This document shows positions 23,401 through 38,400 of a stretch of 64,000 nucleotides of DNA, piece after piece; positions within the stretch are counted from its first letter, which is position 1; each line of letters starts with the position of its first letter. Source of the DNA: Lytechinus variegatus. Taxonomy: Eukaryota; Echinodermata; Echinoidea; Temnopleuroida; Toxopneustidae. The DNA is taken from assembly GCF_018143015.1 (NCBI RefSeq), contig NC_054753.1, forward strand, positions 27,111,462 through 27,175,461. Reading direction: 5' to 3'. The notes under the pieces are model-generated. The model worked only from the letters and a program-made list of their open reading frames with translations, made no database searches and was not told the origin of the DNA. Both the position numbers and the translations under genes were made by a program.

Positions 23401-26400
23401 TTTGCTATCGAGTCCTGCCTATTCTGTGAGTCGTGTTTGCACCAGCGTGACGTTGCTATTAATTGTTCAAACCGCTATAGCTATTGCTTTCTGGGGACGG
23501 TTTCATCAACGTTTTTGTCCGACAAGTTGTCAGATCCGACAACTTTCCTTGATGTTGGTTGGCTAAGAAGCAGTGATAAAATGGGACTTGTCGGATAAAA
23601 CATCTGACAAGTCCTTTCATGAAACGCTTCCCTGAAGGCAAGGGAAAGGTTCAAACACTAGCTAACGGTTATGCATATAAAGCAATTGTTGAGGCATGAT
23701 CTTTTGGTTGGCTAGCAATTGCTTGTGCTTGAAGCAATTGCTTAGCAGCAGTTGCTACTTATTTTATGCATCTGGCCCATTAACTTGTGCACAGTAGGTC
23801 CATCTCCTGAAATAGAAATGTAAGTTTATTTGTACTAGGCCTGCAGTATTGTGACAGTGTAGACCTTCTTGTTGATAAAAAAGTCAACCATGGTCTTTAC
23901 CTTGATACCTTCAGACAAACGTCTTCTAAATATGTGGCATACATATTAGAAAACCTTGAGAATGGAATATGACCATGAAATTGAATTGAAGGAATTGGAT
24001 CTGAACATAGCAATCAGTAGTGAGCGTAATAATCTCTTTAGAACTTACCAGTGCCATACCCCAGATGAGAAGTCTGATGATGCGCCCTTTCGCGCTGGAA
24101 AAGAGATGCAAAATCTTACCCGCCTGAAAATATAAGTTAATGGAAAAAAAGACATATTTAATTTCAGCTTCTTATAAACATACAGACAGTAATAACACAT
24201 CCACATCAATGGACACCATGACCGAACGGAGGAGGGGTGGGGGTGGCAGTTGCCCCCATAAATTTTGAATAATATATTTTCTAAAGGAAAATGTTCACAA
24301 AATTAATCGAAACTGTATCTTCATTTTAACATATGAAAAAATGCAAAAGCACCCCAATTACAGTTTCGGTCACTTCGTTCCTTCGCTTTTGGGTTTCTTC
24401 AAACGTTATTTTTACGCGCCTCCCCCATAAAATTTTGATTACGGCCATGATGAGGACACACATAGTTGTTTATCATGAAATTTGACGACCCGCCCCCCCC
24501 CCCACCCCGAAAAGTGTTAACCACATTACAGGTAATTATTTTTATCAGCAAGAGGCCGCTTCATAAAGCTGTTCGTTAAGAGTGACTTTAAGAACGACTT
24601 GTTACCCTTTCTTACGAGTTGAACCTTCGCCAATGAACATTTTGGTGTATATAATTCATCACAAGAAAGGATCACCAGTCCTCCTTAAAGTCGCTCTTAA
24701 CTTACCAACAGCTTTATGAAACACCCACCAGGAAGTCGTTTCATGAAGCTGTTCGTAAGTTAAGAGCGACTTTAAGAACGACTGGTGATCCTTTCTTACA
24801 CGCTAAACCATCGCCTATGGTGTATACCATTTACCAAAAGAAAGGATCGCCAGTCTTTCATAAAATCGTTCTTATCTTACGAACAGCTTTATGAAACACC
24901 TATACCAGGCCTGGGCTCATTATGAATATTCAATGAACGGCCGGCCATATCTTATACCATTCGAATGGAGCACTTTTTTTTATTGTACCCCTAAATGAAA
25001 AAGCAATTAATGGAAATGAATGGAAATCAAATGCAATAAACAATTGAATTGAAATGGTCTGGGGACATTTTCAATTGTCTGGAAACCGAGGACATTCATG
25101 GATCGTTGTGTGTGCTCGTTTTAAAAAAATGACTACACGTTGAGGATGAAGGTAGGTATACACTCACTCGCCCCTCTCTCTAATGCAAATCAAAGTAGCT
25201 CAATCCCAGCATATATTAACACCCCCAACACTGACCCTCCCTTCCAACAAACACACACACATCGACAGCACCCTCACATACACACACCCACTCACACACA
25301 CACCCACCCTCACCCACACACACACACACATTAACGTAAACCAGTCATAAAACTTTTTTTGCCATGTTTGAATATAAAAAAATATCAATCAATCAACCAA
25401 AATCAACCAACAAGAAAACAAATATCTTTGTTAAAACCAACACTTGAATTATGAAAAGGATTTTTTTTTAAATCTTAAGACCGAGTACCTGTAAACCGAA
25501 TATACAAAGCGTGATGCAGGTGAAAGTACCAAGAATCCCTTCCGGGTCGACGGGTACAGTGGATCGGTATATCTTCGCGCTCTTCGAATTTGTTATCATG
25601 TGGGCTTCCGTGAAGAACATACGGTCGATGTAACCCGCAGCTCCCCCGGTACAGTTCGTTAGCTCACCGTTCTCTCCAACAAGAGGACCACCAGGCCCTT
25701 GATAACCTCTGAAAAAAAATAACAAACCCTAAAAATATGCCTTTAATAAATGGAACCTGTTGGTCCCACAAGTCATCTCTTTTCCTGAGTATTCTTATAG
25801 CCACATTTTTCACGCCTGTATACATGGTATATATGGATTCATCATTGAATTGCTTCAAAACGTTGTTTTCTGAGTACAGGTTAATTTGCCATATATTATG
25901 CGAACGAAAATAGGATGAAAATCTTTTCTCTCTTTCTCTTTTACTTACAGTGGACATCCGGGAACTGGTAATAAAAACGTCAGAAGCAGATGAATAGTAA
26001 TGAGACAGACAGCCAGAGGTAGCTCAAGATAGTCAGTGACGTCACGGAACATCATATACCATTTACCCTAAAACCAAAAGTATATGAAAAACATTTAATT
26101 ATTCCAGGAAGACGTATGTTAAAGGACAAGTCCACCCCAACGAAAGGTTGATTTGAAGGTGACTCAGCAAACATGTCTTGGGAGACAGGCGCGGATCCAG
26201 GGGTGTACCCCCTCTTTTGAATTTTGAAATTGAAGACTGGGTTTTTTGTTTTTATTTGCTCGTCAATTTTTTTCGGGTACGAAATATCCTTAATTTGTGG
26301 TTGAAAACCTTTTTTTTGTTTGATTGTCAAAATTTTCCTCCGAACCCCCCCCCCCTGGAAAATCCTGGATTCGCCCCTATTGGTATAGATATCCTTCAAT

Positions 26401-29400
26401 ATTTTCTAAAGCTCTGATGCTTTATGAAGTAATTAAAAGTACTGAAATATGGGCGCATCGTGGTCTAGTGGTTCTGACTCTCGCCTTTGAAACATATGGT
26501 CGTGGGTTCGATTTCTAGCCATGACTTGCTTTCCTTCAGCAAGAAATTTATCCACATTGTGCTGCACTCGACCCAGCTGAGGTGAATGGGTACCCGGCAG
26601 GAGTAATTCCTTACATGCACTGAGCGTCGGTGATGGTAGCTTTAGCTAAAGCCGGGGTAATAATAGCAGCGCTTTGTGATCCTCAAGCAAAAGGCGCTTT
26701 ATAAATCCAGCTATTATTATTATTATTATAATTATTATTATCATTATTATGAAAAGATACTACGAAAACCATGCGCGGTTATCATGGTTATAGACCAAAT
26801 AATTTAGGGGGGCTTCTGGGGGGTTGGGAAATTTTCGACGTTGTTTTATTCAGTGCCAACACTGGAACTGACCTATCGTGGGCAGCATGGGTTTACGTGG
26901 GACACTAGCATGACTAGCCTGATCTGACCAAGCAGCTAGTCCCCTGCCCCAGGCCGGAATAATGTTTTTTAATATCATGCGAGGAAACATAGCGATCGAC
27001 CAAAAAAGAATCACATACTGCAAGCATGTCAACTGCCACAAAATAATATTGGCCGAGATTTATCTTTACCCAATACGTGTCTTGGATATTTTGATGATGA
27101 AATGATTTCATTTGAATCTGTATATTTCTAGATGATATCAGCTTTGATTTATTCCCCTCAGTCCAGATATTAAAGATTAAAATACAAATCTCACCGTTCT
27201 TTCCTTTCTTCTGGCTAGAAGACGTCGAGAAACAAGATATGAAGAAGCAACTACGAAATACGAGATACCAAAACGTTGGAGGACTCCAGGGATGCGAAGA
27301 GTACGGAAATCATTATGAGCTATAAGGAAATAAAACACCAAAGCTTTAGATCGTGACGTGGATTCGGCAAACAGTAACTGTATTTTTTCCCTTTGGTATC
27401 GCATATATCTGTCATTTTGGCGTACATATAAACCCCTCAAAAAAAGTTTTGCAACTCAGTTTTGGGGGATAATATCTGTTTGGTTAATGAAGTATAAAAG
27501 ATGAAACTGGTTTCATTGGAAAGCTGAATTATTCCTCTTTACAATGACATGCCATTTGCTGTGATTATGTAATCATGGAATATGCAGTCACCATGAACAT
27601 TGAGAAAAGTCAGAAGTGAAATGTTGCAAAGTGCATTGATTTCTAACAAGAGTCTCCATTTCTATACAATTTCCACCATGTAGGTGACAGTGAATGCACT
27701 CGATCCATCCTCGAAACAATTGGAAATTCGCTATTGAAAACGACGCATTTTGCAACATTTCATTTGTAATATTGCTGCGTATTATCATGTTTGTGTATTT
27801 CCTGATAACACTAGCATTACAAATGACACATGATTGTAAAGGAGAAAATCATGCTTTCTAAAGATATCACTTTTACACATGATGATGGCACATCAAGAAA
27901 TTTATTGGCACTCAAACTTGCAGTTTGAGTTGCAGAACTCAAACATGAGATGGCAATCAATTTTGCAACATTTCATTTTTTACATTGCTGCATATTTATC
28001 ATGTCTGTGTATTTCATGATAACACAAGCATTACAAATGACACATGATTGTAAAGAGAAATAATCATACTTTCCAATGATACCACTTTTACATATGATGA
28101 TGGTTCACTAAGAAATTTATTAGCACTCAAACTTGAGTTGCAGAACTTATTTTGAGGGGTTTATTTTTCATGAATTAGCACGAAACTTGCAGAAAAATAA
28201 ACAATGCATTTCATTTATTATCAGCTCATTCCTGCGTTCCAATATTGTTTAACTAGGATGTACATAGCTATGCATTCTCGAATCCAATTTTATATCGAAA
28301 CGACTGAATTATCATAACTCAAATAGGATCTACATTTGGTTATGTATACACGGCTACTATATAGTTACACTATTAATGCACAGTCGTATTTGATGACGAA
28401 ACAGCTGTTTAGATTTACCATTTTCCAACAAACGACCTTTCATCTTTCATAGAAGGATTTTTTTTTTCAAAATCAAGCACGAAAAAATAACTTTATTTTA
28501 CAAAAATAAATTAATATTGGTAATCACTACATGGAGATTTCAAGTTTGACATCAAATCATATTTTTCTTTCATGAGGACATAAAATAAGATATTACCTGG
28601 GTCATATATATATAGGCTATATATAGATTACTGCCCCAGGGGAATGGGTACTTAGGAGTAAACCACAAATCCCTGATGATTAAGTACATGGCCTATGGAA
28701 AATACGTCCAGTTGCCAATTTGAAATCTGCATAGTTTTAGGGATCTCATTTGTAAAGCAGCCTATTTCTAAGTTTCACCATTCTGTTTTATTTATTTTTC
28801 TCCATTCCGACACAACATTTTATGACCAAGGCTGGATTCCCCTTTTATTTTTTAATTCATTTTTTGTTTACTAAGAACACGTCAGACAATGACCAATCTC
28901 CCTTACAACGTGTCATTTAACAATAACAACACAAAATTGAGTGCGGAATATGTACAATAAATATTTACAGTAAACGCTTTACAGTAAATTATTTAGCTTC
29001 TGGGCAACTGGCAACAAAGACTTCTTCTTTTTTTTGGTCGAGAAGCGCAGCGCGAAAACCCCCCGATACAAATATCAGAGGGACCCTAAAATCTCTTTCA
29101 ATAAACACTCAAATTTGTCACACTATACTGTACAATAATAATAATATACAGACCGGATAATCTCTATCAAATTGGCAACACTCACACTGAAAACAGACCC
29201 CAAGGATGAAAAGCGTGATGCTTCGCACGACCAGCTTCTTGAAGATTGAGCGATAACTTCGGCCTTTGGAGAGGAGGTTGTTGAACGCGAGATGGATTGA
29301 AGTTCCCATGACGAAAACAAACCTAAAACAAAGTGCATTAAACGTCACGTGATTATACTCTCCATTGATGTTTTCATTGATGTTATAAAGGGATGGAAGA

Positions 29401-32400
29401 ATATACTGACTGGTGTACATGTATGAGGAAAAACATAAATTATGAAATTCATTAAAAACATATCAAAACAACTCGAACCAAGCATACTTACCATGGGAAT
29501 ATGAAGTCCGCCACAGTTATACCTGAACAAAATATGAAATGAAAGTATGTAGATCACATCAATGAATAAGTGACATTTGATTAACCCACAGCATTATGGA
29601 AATCAGAATATATACCGAAGAATCAGTGGTCTAAAAACATATGATTTTTTTTTCATAAAAATTGGGAAAACATATTTTTTTAATGGGAGAGACTCAGAAC
29701 AGACTTTAACGTGACAAAGCAACAAAGCACAGTTCGCTGCTGACCGCCTAGACGAACGGTTGAGTCAGTCATGTTTATTAATAGTAGCAAATTTACGATT
29801 CAGTCAGGGACGGAATCAATCTGACAGCGCTTCACGATGACGGAAAGATTATGTCAAGCGCTCGAGAAAAAACAGATTTTTTCCTTAAAGAGCAGCGCCA
29901 TTTTGTGGTAACAATATTTTGGTCTGAATAATATCGTGGAGAACATGATGACGATGGTTATGACAATTAAATGTCATGACAATATTTGACCGTCTTGGCC
30001 ATCTGAGAAGCAAGAGGAAACAAAGATGTGAGGATCGCGAAAAAATGTAAAAGAAGAGACTAAAAGAAAAGAAGTAGAAAGAAGGAGGAGAAGGAGGAGG
30101 GGAAGAAGAAGAAGGAATAAGAAGGAGGAGAAGAAGAAGAAGAAATGGAGAAGAAGATGAACAACAACAACTTCAAGAAGAAGGAGAAGTAAGAAGAAAG
30201 AAGGAGAAGAGGGAACAGAAGGATACGAAGGAGAAGAAAGAAGGGAGGAAGAAGAAAGGAGAAGAAAGAAGGAGAAGAGGGAAAAGAAGGATACGAAGGA
30301 GGAGAAAGAAGGAGGAGGCGGAGGAGTACGAGAAGACGAAGAAGAAAGTGAACCAGGATTCTTCCACTCACCATAATATCTAGAATGAGAAATATACCAG
30401 TAGTGTCCATCACCTGCTATCCCTTGTGCTATATTGAAAAGGGCAAACCTGGAGATGAGAGATATTATTTTAATTTTAAAGAAAATATAGCACTACCGTG
30501 TGAGTTAAAAAAAATTACACCTCATAAATCCCTAATTCAAGCAAAAATATGAAATGCGCCCATAATTATTAAAAATGATCGGAAAGAGTATCCTATCCGA
30601 AATAATTTGGTACCATATTTATGTGACATGTCTTCATGCTTGAATAATTATTAGCTATTCTTTGCAGTGATGTAAACTTTGACGTGTGCCAAAGTCAGGC
30701 ATGACTCCAATTAATGAATGAATCCTACAATGGTTGAATTAAAATCCATTGCAAAACACATTTGTAATAATTTACATAACAATAGAATTGTTTAATAAAC
30801 ACCTTTTTTTGGTGCGATCAATTCTCAAGTTAATTTCATTGATAAGAGGTCTACAAATATGTCAACTAACTCATGTAGTATCGTGACGTCTTTGGCATCT
30901 GGATACACTTAATTGCAGCCTTGCCTAGCTTTGACGCAAATCGAACACCGTGAGTAAAGAAAAAAAATCGTCTTGATTATTCAGGTGTTAACACACCACA
31001 TAAATATGGTGTCAATTTTTTGAGAGAAAATATGGTGTCAATTTTTTTGAGAGAAAATATTCTATCAGGTCATATGTAATGATTATGTGTTCACGAAATA
31101 TTTTTCCCTTGAAGGGGAATGAAACCTTTGGCACAAGTAGGCTTCTGTCAAAACAGAAAAATCAAAGACTACTAACAAAGAAATTTTGAGAAAAATTGGA
31201 CAAATGAGAAAGTTAAGAGTATTTGAATATTACAATCCCTAATGCTGTGGAGATCCTCATATTGGCAATGCGACAAGGATGTGTGATGTCACACGTGAAC
31301 AACTTTCCCTTTGATGGACTATAAAATACCCCGAAACTGTTTTGCTTTTTCTTATGGTGATACAAACTCTTTATCCATGATGTATTTTTTAAAAATCTGT
31401 ATGACATGCCCTCCCATAGAAAGAACACATGATCTACCGATAGATGTGATAAAAGTTGCAGTTTAAGTAAAATATGTACTTAAGTAATGGGAAGAGTTGT
31501 TCACAAGTGATATCACATATATTTGTCGCATTGCCAATGTGAGGATCTCCATAGCATAAGTGATCGCAATATTCAAATGCTCATAACTGTCTCATCATTT
31601 GTACGATTTTTTTCAAACTTTCGTTGATCGGTTTCTTTTATTTATCTGTTTTCGCACAAGCTATCTTGTTCCAAAGGTCTCATTCTCTTTATATTGGGAA
31701 TTGTGAGGTGCCAAGATTATTTTTTTTACCCATATTGTAGCATTGTTTTAAAGGGGAATCCAACCCAAATAAAGACTCGTTTTTATAAGAAAAAGAAAAA
31801 TCAGACAAGTTAATAGGTGAAAGTTTGAACAATATTGGACAAACAACAAGAAAGTTATGAATTTTTAAGTTGTAAATATTGGTAATCACTATACCCATGG
31901 AGACTTCAAATTGGCCGCATATGGGATGTTTATAGTGATGTAAGGCAAGGACTACTCTTCCATGTACTCCAATACATATATTATGGCTAAAATGTCATTT
32001 TTCCCAAAAGTTTTATTTAAAATTATATTTTTCTTTCATGAGGACATAAAACAATATACTACCAGGATTATATTTAGATTACTGCCCCAGGGGAATAGGT
32101 ACTTAGGAGAAAACCACAAATCCCTGATAATAAAGTACATGGCCTATGGGAAAGTTGTCCTTGCCCCTTGTCATAATTTACTTACCCAGTTGCCAATTTG
32201 AAATCTACATACTATTAATGATCTCAATTTTAAATCAGCTATAACTTTCTTATCGCTTGTCCGATTTATTTCAAACTTTCGCCATTCCGTTTAATTTATT
32301 TTTCTTCTTCCCAACACAAAATTTTATGGCCAAGGCTGGATTCCCCTTTAAGAACTGCTAGAAACCTTTTACCCTGTGATCTATAACTGTCAGGACCCAG

Positions 32401-35400
32401 GGCATACAGGCTGGTGTTGAATTAAAATCCATCGCAAAACACATTTTTGATAATTAAGGTAACAACATTACTATTGTTTAAAACACACTTTTTTTGGCAT
32501 GATCAATTCTCATGTTAATTTCATTGATAAGAGGTCTACAAATATTAAAATTTGTATAGACATTTTACCCTGTGGTCTAATATCAGTCAGGACCCATGGC
32601 ATACAGACTGGTGTGGCATACCTGCGAGCCGGAATCTATATTACTAGATTTGAGGTATGTACCTTAAATCTTTTTTTTTTTTTTTTTTTAAACAAGTGCA
32701 CACCTAGTACCAACAATGCATACAGCATTTCCATTTATTTGAAAGCAGGATAAAAGAGCATTGTAGATTAAATGCCTTGCTCACGGGCATAGGTGCCGCG
32801 GCCGGGGATCGAACCCCGGACTTTCCATGTATAGCCAGGCGCCTTAGACCACTCGGCCACGGCACCTCCAATCTTTGTCGATGATTACGCACACACACAC
32901 ACACACACCCACAACCACGCACACACACACACACATCCTCACCCACACGCACGCACACACACCCAGAGTCTTGTTATTTGACATCGAGGACTCGCTTTTC
33001 ACTTATCGCCAAGGAGGGGACTTGTGTTTAGTACATATTTGAATTCAATACACTGACCGGGGGCATTTTTCACTAACCTGGGGTGCTTCCTACCCCCTAT
33101 ACACACAACTTCAGTTTAATTCACCGGATTGAAATGTTGTTTTCACAAATCTGGCGTTTTATGAAACGGTTTGATATAAGATGGGAGGCCGGGTGTGTCT
33201 CTGGTTGTAGGATGTCCCCGATTGGTGGATATAAAATACAAGAAAATGCATGTCCCCAGAAGTAGGCCATTACAGACTCACATAGAGTTACGCACGCACA
33301 CACAAACATCTTTACACACACCCCACTCAGTTGCATAATAAATCCATCATATTTTAGGGGCAGAACAGGGCGTGCGCTAGGAAGTCGCGAGAAAATGTAA
33401 TTTCGAAATGAAAATCTAATTTTGTGATAGATTTTAATATAATATTCAGACAATTACTTTTCCCCCTTTCCCCTTTAATTTCTTTTCTTTTCTGTTTCAT
33501 TTTCGTTCTCGGTCATGGAATTTTAATAAGGTGGATAGCTTAGGGCAAATTTTCTGTTCCCACATCCATTGTGTACCCTGCGCTCACAATCCTATACACA
33601 AAAATATTTGTTCTTACCCTCTGAAAGTATCAACGGACTTGAGTCGAAGTGAAGTGGAGCTCTCCTTTATATCATTTACTGGCGTCAGAGGGGTTTGGTC
33701 TTGTGGCTTAAGATTAAAAAAGTGTTTAATTAATTTCATATTTCTCGTTGACATTTGATTCATTTTAAAACAGCAACAATAATGCATAACGATCTAATTC
33801 TGGACAACTGAAAAATATACTATTATGCTATTAGTCTAATAGCATAATCATTATAATGCAAAACGATCATTCGAGTTATAAGGTCAAACATTAATTTAAT
33901 TAAAATATGTATGATTGGGCCTACATGAAGGCAAGCCTGCAAATTGCAGACCCCGGTGAAAAGTTGTAATTGGAATGCGGATGAATTTATGACCTTAAAT
34001 ATGCAGATTTGATTTTTATTTAGATACATAAAAAATGGAAGAAAAATATTTACGACATGAATTTGAAGGGGTCAAGACAATACAAATGATTAACATGAAA
34101 GATATATGCATCCTTCCACCCTTATACTTTAGGTTATAATATCTGATACATTTTTGTCGCAGTATAATATGCATCTATAGTTCAAGAAAAAAAAATAGCT
34201 GGCATAATGCAAAGCTGGTATACTGTAACAGAAATAAAGTTTAAAACTAGAGACAAAGCAAAAAAAACACACACACACAAAAAAACGATATGTGATTTAT
34301 ACCTTGGTCACATTTGTTCTACGGCGGCCGTACGGCGAGTCGAAAACAGCCGTTTTAACATTTCTTTTGTGTACCAGCTACATATGATATACGTGGTTTG
34401 AATAAAATATGAATAAAACGACTGTTTTGGACTTGCCGTTCGGCCGCCGTAGAACAAATGTGACCAAGGTATTAGTCATGGAGATCAGGATAACGAAGAA
34501 AAACAGTTCCTTAAGTTTGCGTGTAAATGAATAAAAGGGAAATGCACCTATCTGGCGGAAGTGTTGCAGTACTTTGGTCCAGTGAATAGTGGGGTTTTTT
34601 TGTGTGTAAAAATTGTTCGAGTGCGAGGAAGATGGTATTGATTACTCTGATGCACGGTGAGATTTTTGTAAAACATATGTGACAATATTTATGGTAATTC
34701 ATATCAAGATAAATGGTACATAAAAATTTTATCAATGTTATGAAAAAAAAGTAAATTACCTTCAGAATTTCGCTTTTAATGAAATAAAGTTGATTGGTGT
34801 GACACAAGTATCCTGCGAGAGCAATATTTCCCCAGGCAAGAATGCCATAATTAAGGTAATGGGTTATTAAAGTTGAGTAAAGAGATGATATATAAAATTT
34901 TGTTTGAAAATATTATATTTAAGTTGATTATAAGTTTCAGTGTTTCTAGAAAGGACTTTGTTTGCTTAAGTAATTAATGTGGGATTTCCCAGAAAGGTAC
35001 TATCAATGTACATTCTTAAAAACTTCAGTACTGTGGACTTAGTAATTATACTATTTGTAAAGGGGTGATATTTTGGAAGTGTTGCTAATGTATTGCAGAA
35101 GATCATGATTTTTTGTTTAAGGTTAAGCTTAAGCGTAAAGCCTTGACTGAACGAGTACAAGTACATTATTTACTGCATCTACTGGACTGTTAGGGTCACG
35201 CTGCATGGGAAAAACATGTATTAGTATCATCAGCAAGCAAATTAATGATGATTGGGAATAATTTTTTAGATCATTAATGTATAAAATGAACAAAAGAGGA
35301 CCTAGTATGGAGCCTTGTGGGACACCACATGTAACCGATTGCAACTGTGAGTCACAACCATTGGTAATGACAAATTGTTTTTTGTTTGTTAAGATAATCA

Positions 35401-38400
35401 GTGAACCTAAGGGCTTACCACTAGTGTCATAGTGGTGGAATTTAGAAATTAACATTTTGTGATTAATAGTATCAAACGCTTTAGAAAAGTCAATGGGATA
35501 CGTTGTCTATTGCGTGAGCTGTTTTACCAACAAAGGAAAGAAAAGCATGAGATGTACTACGATTTTTTGTCTGAAACAAAACTGATCATCGGATGGAATC
35601 TTATATTTTATAAGAAAATCAAGGGTAAATTAACAAAAAGAAGAAATAGAAAATAAAGGACGAAAGGGATTTAGCCTAGGTCTCCAACTGTCTAAAAAAT
35701 GACGTCATATTTTTCCTCGCTGAATAATAAGGGTAGGTGTATTAATACAGCCCATACAGAGCCCGCCTTTCACTATCTTCATCCTTCTTTAATTTATCTC
35801 CCTTTTTTCTCTCCCCCTTTCTCATTTCTTGAAAAATCATGGGGATCACCCCCCCGCGTGAATGCCGCCCCTAGCGACAAATAAAGGCCTTGTGTCCTCC
35901 GATTCTCCTTTCAAAGTGTCAACTCTTCCATATAAAACAACATACCTCTTTGATGCATAGTAAAGAAGACATCTTCTCCTATTTTGTTCTATAATTCATT
36001 ATTCTAGGTCAGGTTTTCATTCAATATTTCGCTTTTTGCTTTTTCCTTTTGGAAATCGGTAAAATGATTTACCTAATTCTGTCCAGACCAGCTCCAGGCA
36101 AGTCGCAAAATTTTGAAATTATAAATGGCGTCATTATTATCAGGATTGTTGGTCTCATTTCCCTACCTTGCCAATGGGAAAATCTCCATAACATGGTTGA
36201 TCTCAAAATTTAAATGCTCATTACATTCTTATTGCTTGTCCAATATTGTTTTCAAATTTCTAATATTTGTTCATCATTATGAGCAAACTGCTCCCTAGAA
36301 TTTCTTTTCTCATTGAATGATACTGTCCACCTTATACATGTACACCTTACAATCACTAGACCTGCTAGAGCAATAATGCGCTGCAAGGAAATGGCATTTT
36401 GTTTCGGCAACTGAAGAGCTCACTTGTAAAAGGGTTTTTTCTTATACCCAATCTTATGTTCTCATGGTAGGGTATCATGAAAATTCAGAATTAAAAAAAA
36501 AAAATTTCTTGGAGTGGACCTAACCCCTTTGGCAACTAAACTCTTCTGAAGAACTCATTTGTCAAAAGGGGTTAGGTCCACTTTTCATAAATTTTGTTTT
36601 CTGTCTCTAAACCTCTAAATTTAGTCACTCCGATGATACCAAAGACAATTTGACATTCAAATGAAAACGTGATTGAAAGTGGCAAAGAAAAATCATTTTT
36701 TTGCAAAAGGGGTTAGGTCCACAATGATGTTACTTACCACATGGCCATTCCCATTGCATTGAGCCGACTTCTTCCCAAAACAATGCCTTTTTATACAATA
36801 GCTGTGTAAAAAAAAAAAAGAATCATCCAGTACACTCTAAAAAATAAGTTTGCTAATATAAATTTGTTGCGTTGCAATTTACCTTCGAACATGCATTTTG
36901 CCCAGTATTGGGGAAAAGTTGTCCAGCAAACATGCATGTTCTCTTTTTGCCCAATATTAGGTAAATTTCACTCTGTGTTTTTAGAGTGTGTAAATTCTTC
37001 TTTAGCTTTGGCAAAGGGGCAATAATTCAAGTTAAACATGTCTATCATCTAACATTTAAATTGTAAACGCTTATAGAAGCCGTTTTATATTTTTTCAACC
37101 GTCTATTCACTGTAAAAATTCAAATATTATTTCAAAATATATCTAGAGCCCTCTATCGGCGATATTGGGCTCTTTGGGTGTATGTTTATCTGTAAAACGT
37201 ATATCGGAATGGAAATCAAGTTGCTACAAAGATGATATTCTGACATTTCAGCCCAGTCCATGTAGTTGAGTCGGAAATGGGTGCACCCTGCACCATCGAA
37301 GAACTCGTTAAATCAACCTTTTTGGATTGACTTAAGTGTATAGTTAGTGAATCTTGGTGTTCCTCGTTCCAAATCATGTCCCATGGGGGGGGGTAAAGAT
37401 TGGCAATTTTGGCTTTTATCTTGGATTTTTAATGACAAACAATTGTATTTTACACAGAAAATGAGAAAAATTACAAATAAATTCGTTTTTTACTATGATT
37501 TTGGTAATTATAAGAAATGGATTGCAATTGTGTTTTGGACATTCTGGGTGATTGTTTTTTGTAAAAAATAGAATTTGTGCCAATGTTTTTTTAATGCATG
37601 TAAACATCAGCATTCAACACGAAAGAAGATTAACGAAAATATTGATATAAAAGATTATAGATAATTTACCAAATATATTCATAAAACATCTTTCATAGTG
37701 AGTGAGCTCTAAAAAAAATTGTCAATTTTGTATTAAAGTTCACGATACTTTATATTATGTTGGCATGGAAATGGCGAGATAGAGTTACACATTGGGCAAA
37801 TAAAATTCTTCTTCTTGATTTTTGACAATGTTTGGTGTATGGAAATGTTTCATCGAGACTAGTAAATGAAGCATGATAAGTACTTACTACCATATTAAAG
37901 CCCCAACGATCCAAACGAGAGCCACTGTATAACCAAGCAGTACAGCTGTATTAAATAGAAAACATAATTATCAAAACGGGTTATAGTCAGTTTCACTACG
38001 TAAATTTTGCCGGATTTGGTTGGCGAAATTGAAAATTATACATATTTGGAAATGTTATTGTATAAAGAATCAGAATAAAAGTGTTTTCATTTGTACCGAT
38101 ACATGTGTGGCCGCCATCTTGTTTTTTTTTACAAAATGGCCACCCAAAACAGGGTTTTCGACAATATATCGGCTTCTAAGTAACTTCGAACCACGATTCT
38201 GGCATCTAAACCACCATTCATGGGGTCGATGAATCTGTTGGTATCCAAATAATTAACTTTTATCAAGAAAGAAATAATTTCAATGACATTTTTTGTATTT
38301 TCTTACCAGTATTTCCAGACTCAAAAGACATTACAGTCCAAATTAAGTATTGCAAATTAAGCGACCTCAACATACCATTTAGTAAGGGAAATGTTAAACC

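Noticed and set aside
32792..32866. Functional tRNA-Leu or tRNA-Ser gene
   Set aside because: Acceptor and T stems pair, but the anticodon stem is broken and there is no proper long variable arm; it is more likely a repeat-derived tRNA-like head.
36738..36786. Reading RLNAMGMAMW as the family SVDTFRG motif
   Set aside because: The genuine RLKSVDTFRG exon is at 33618-33706 with matching phases on both sides.
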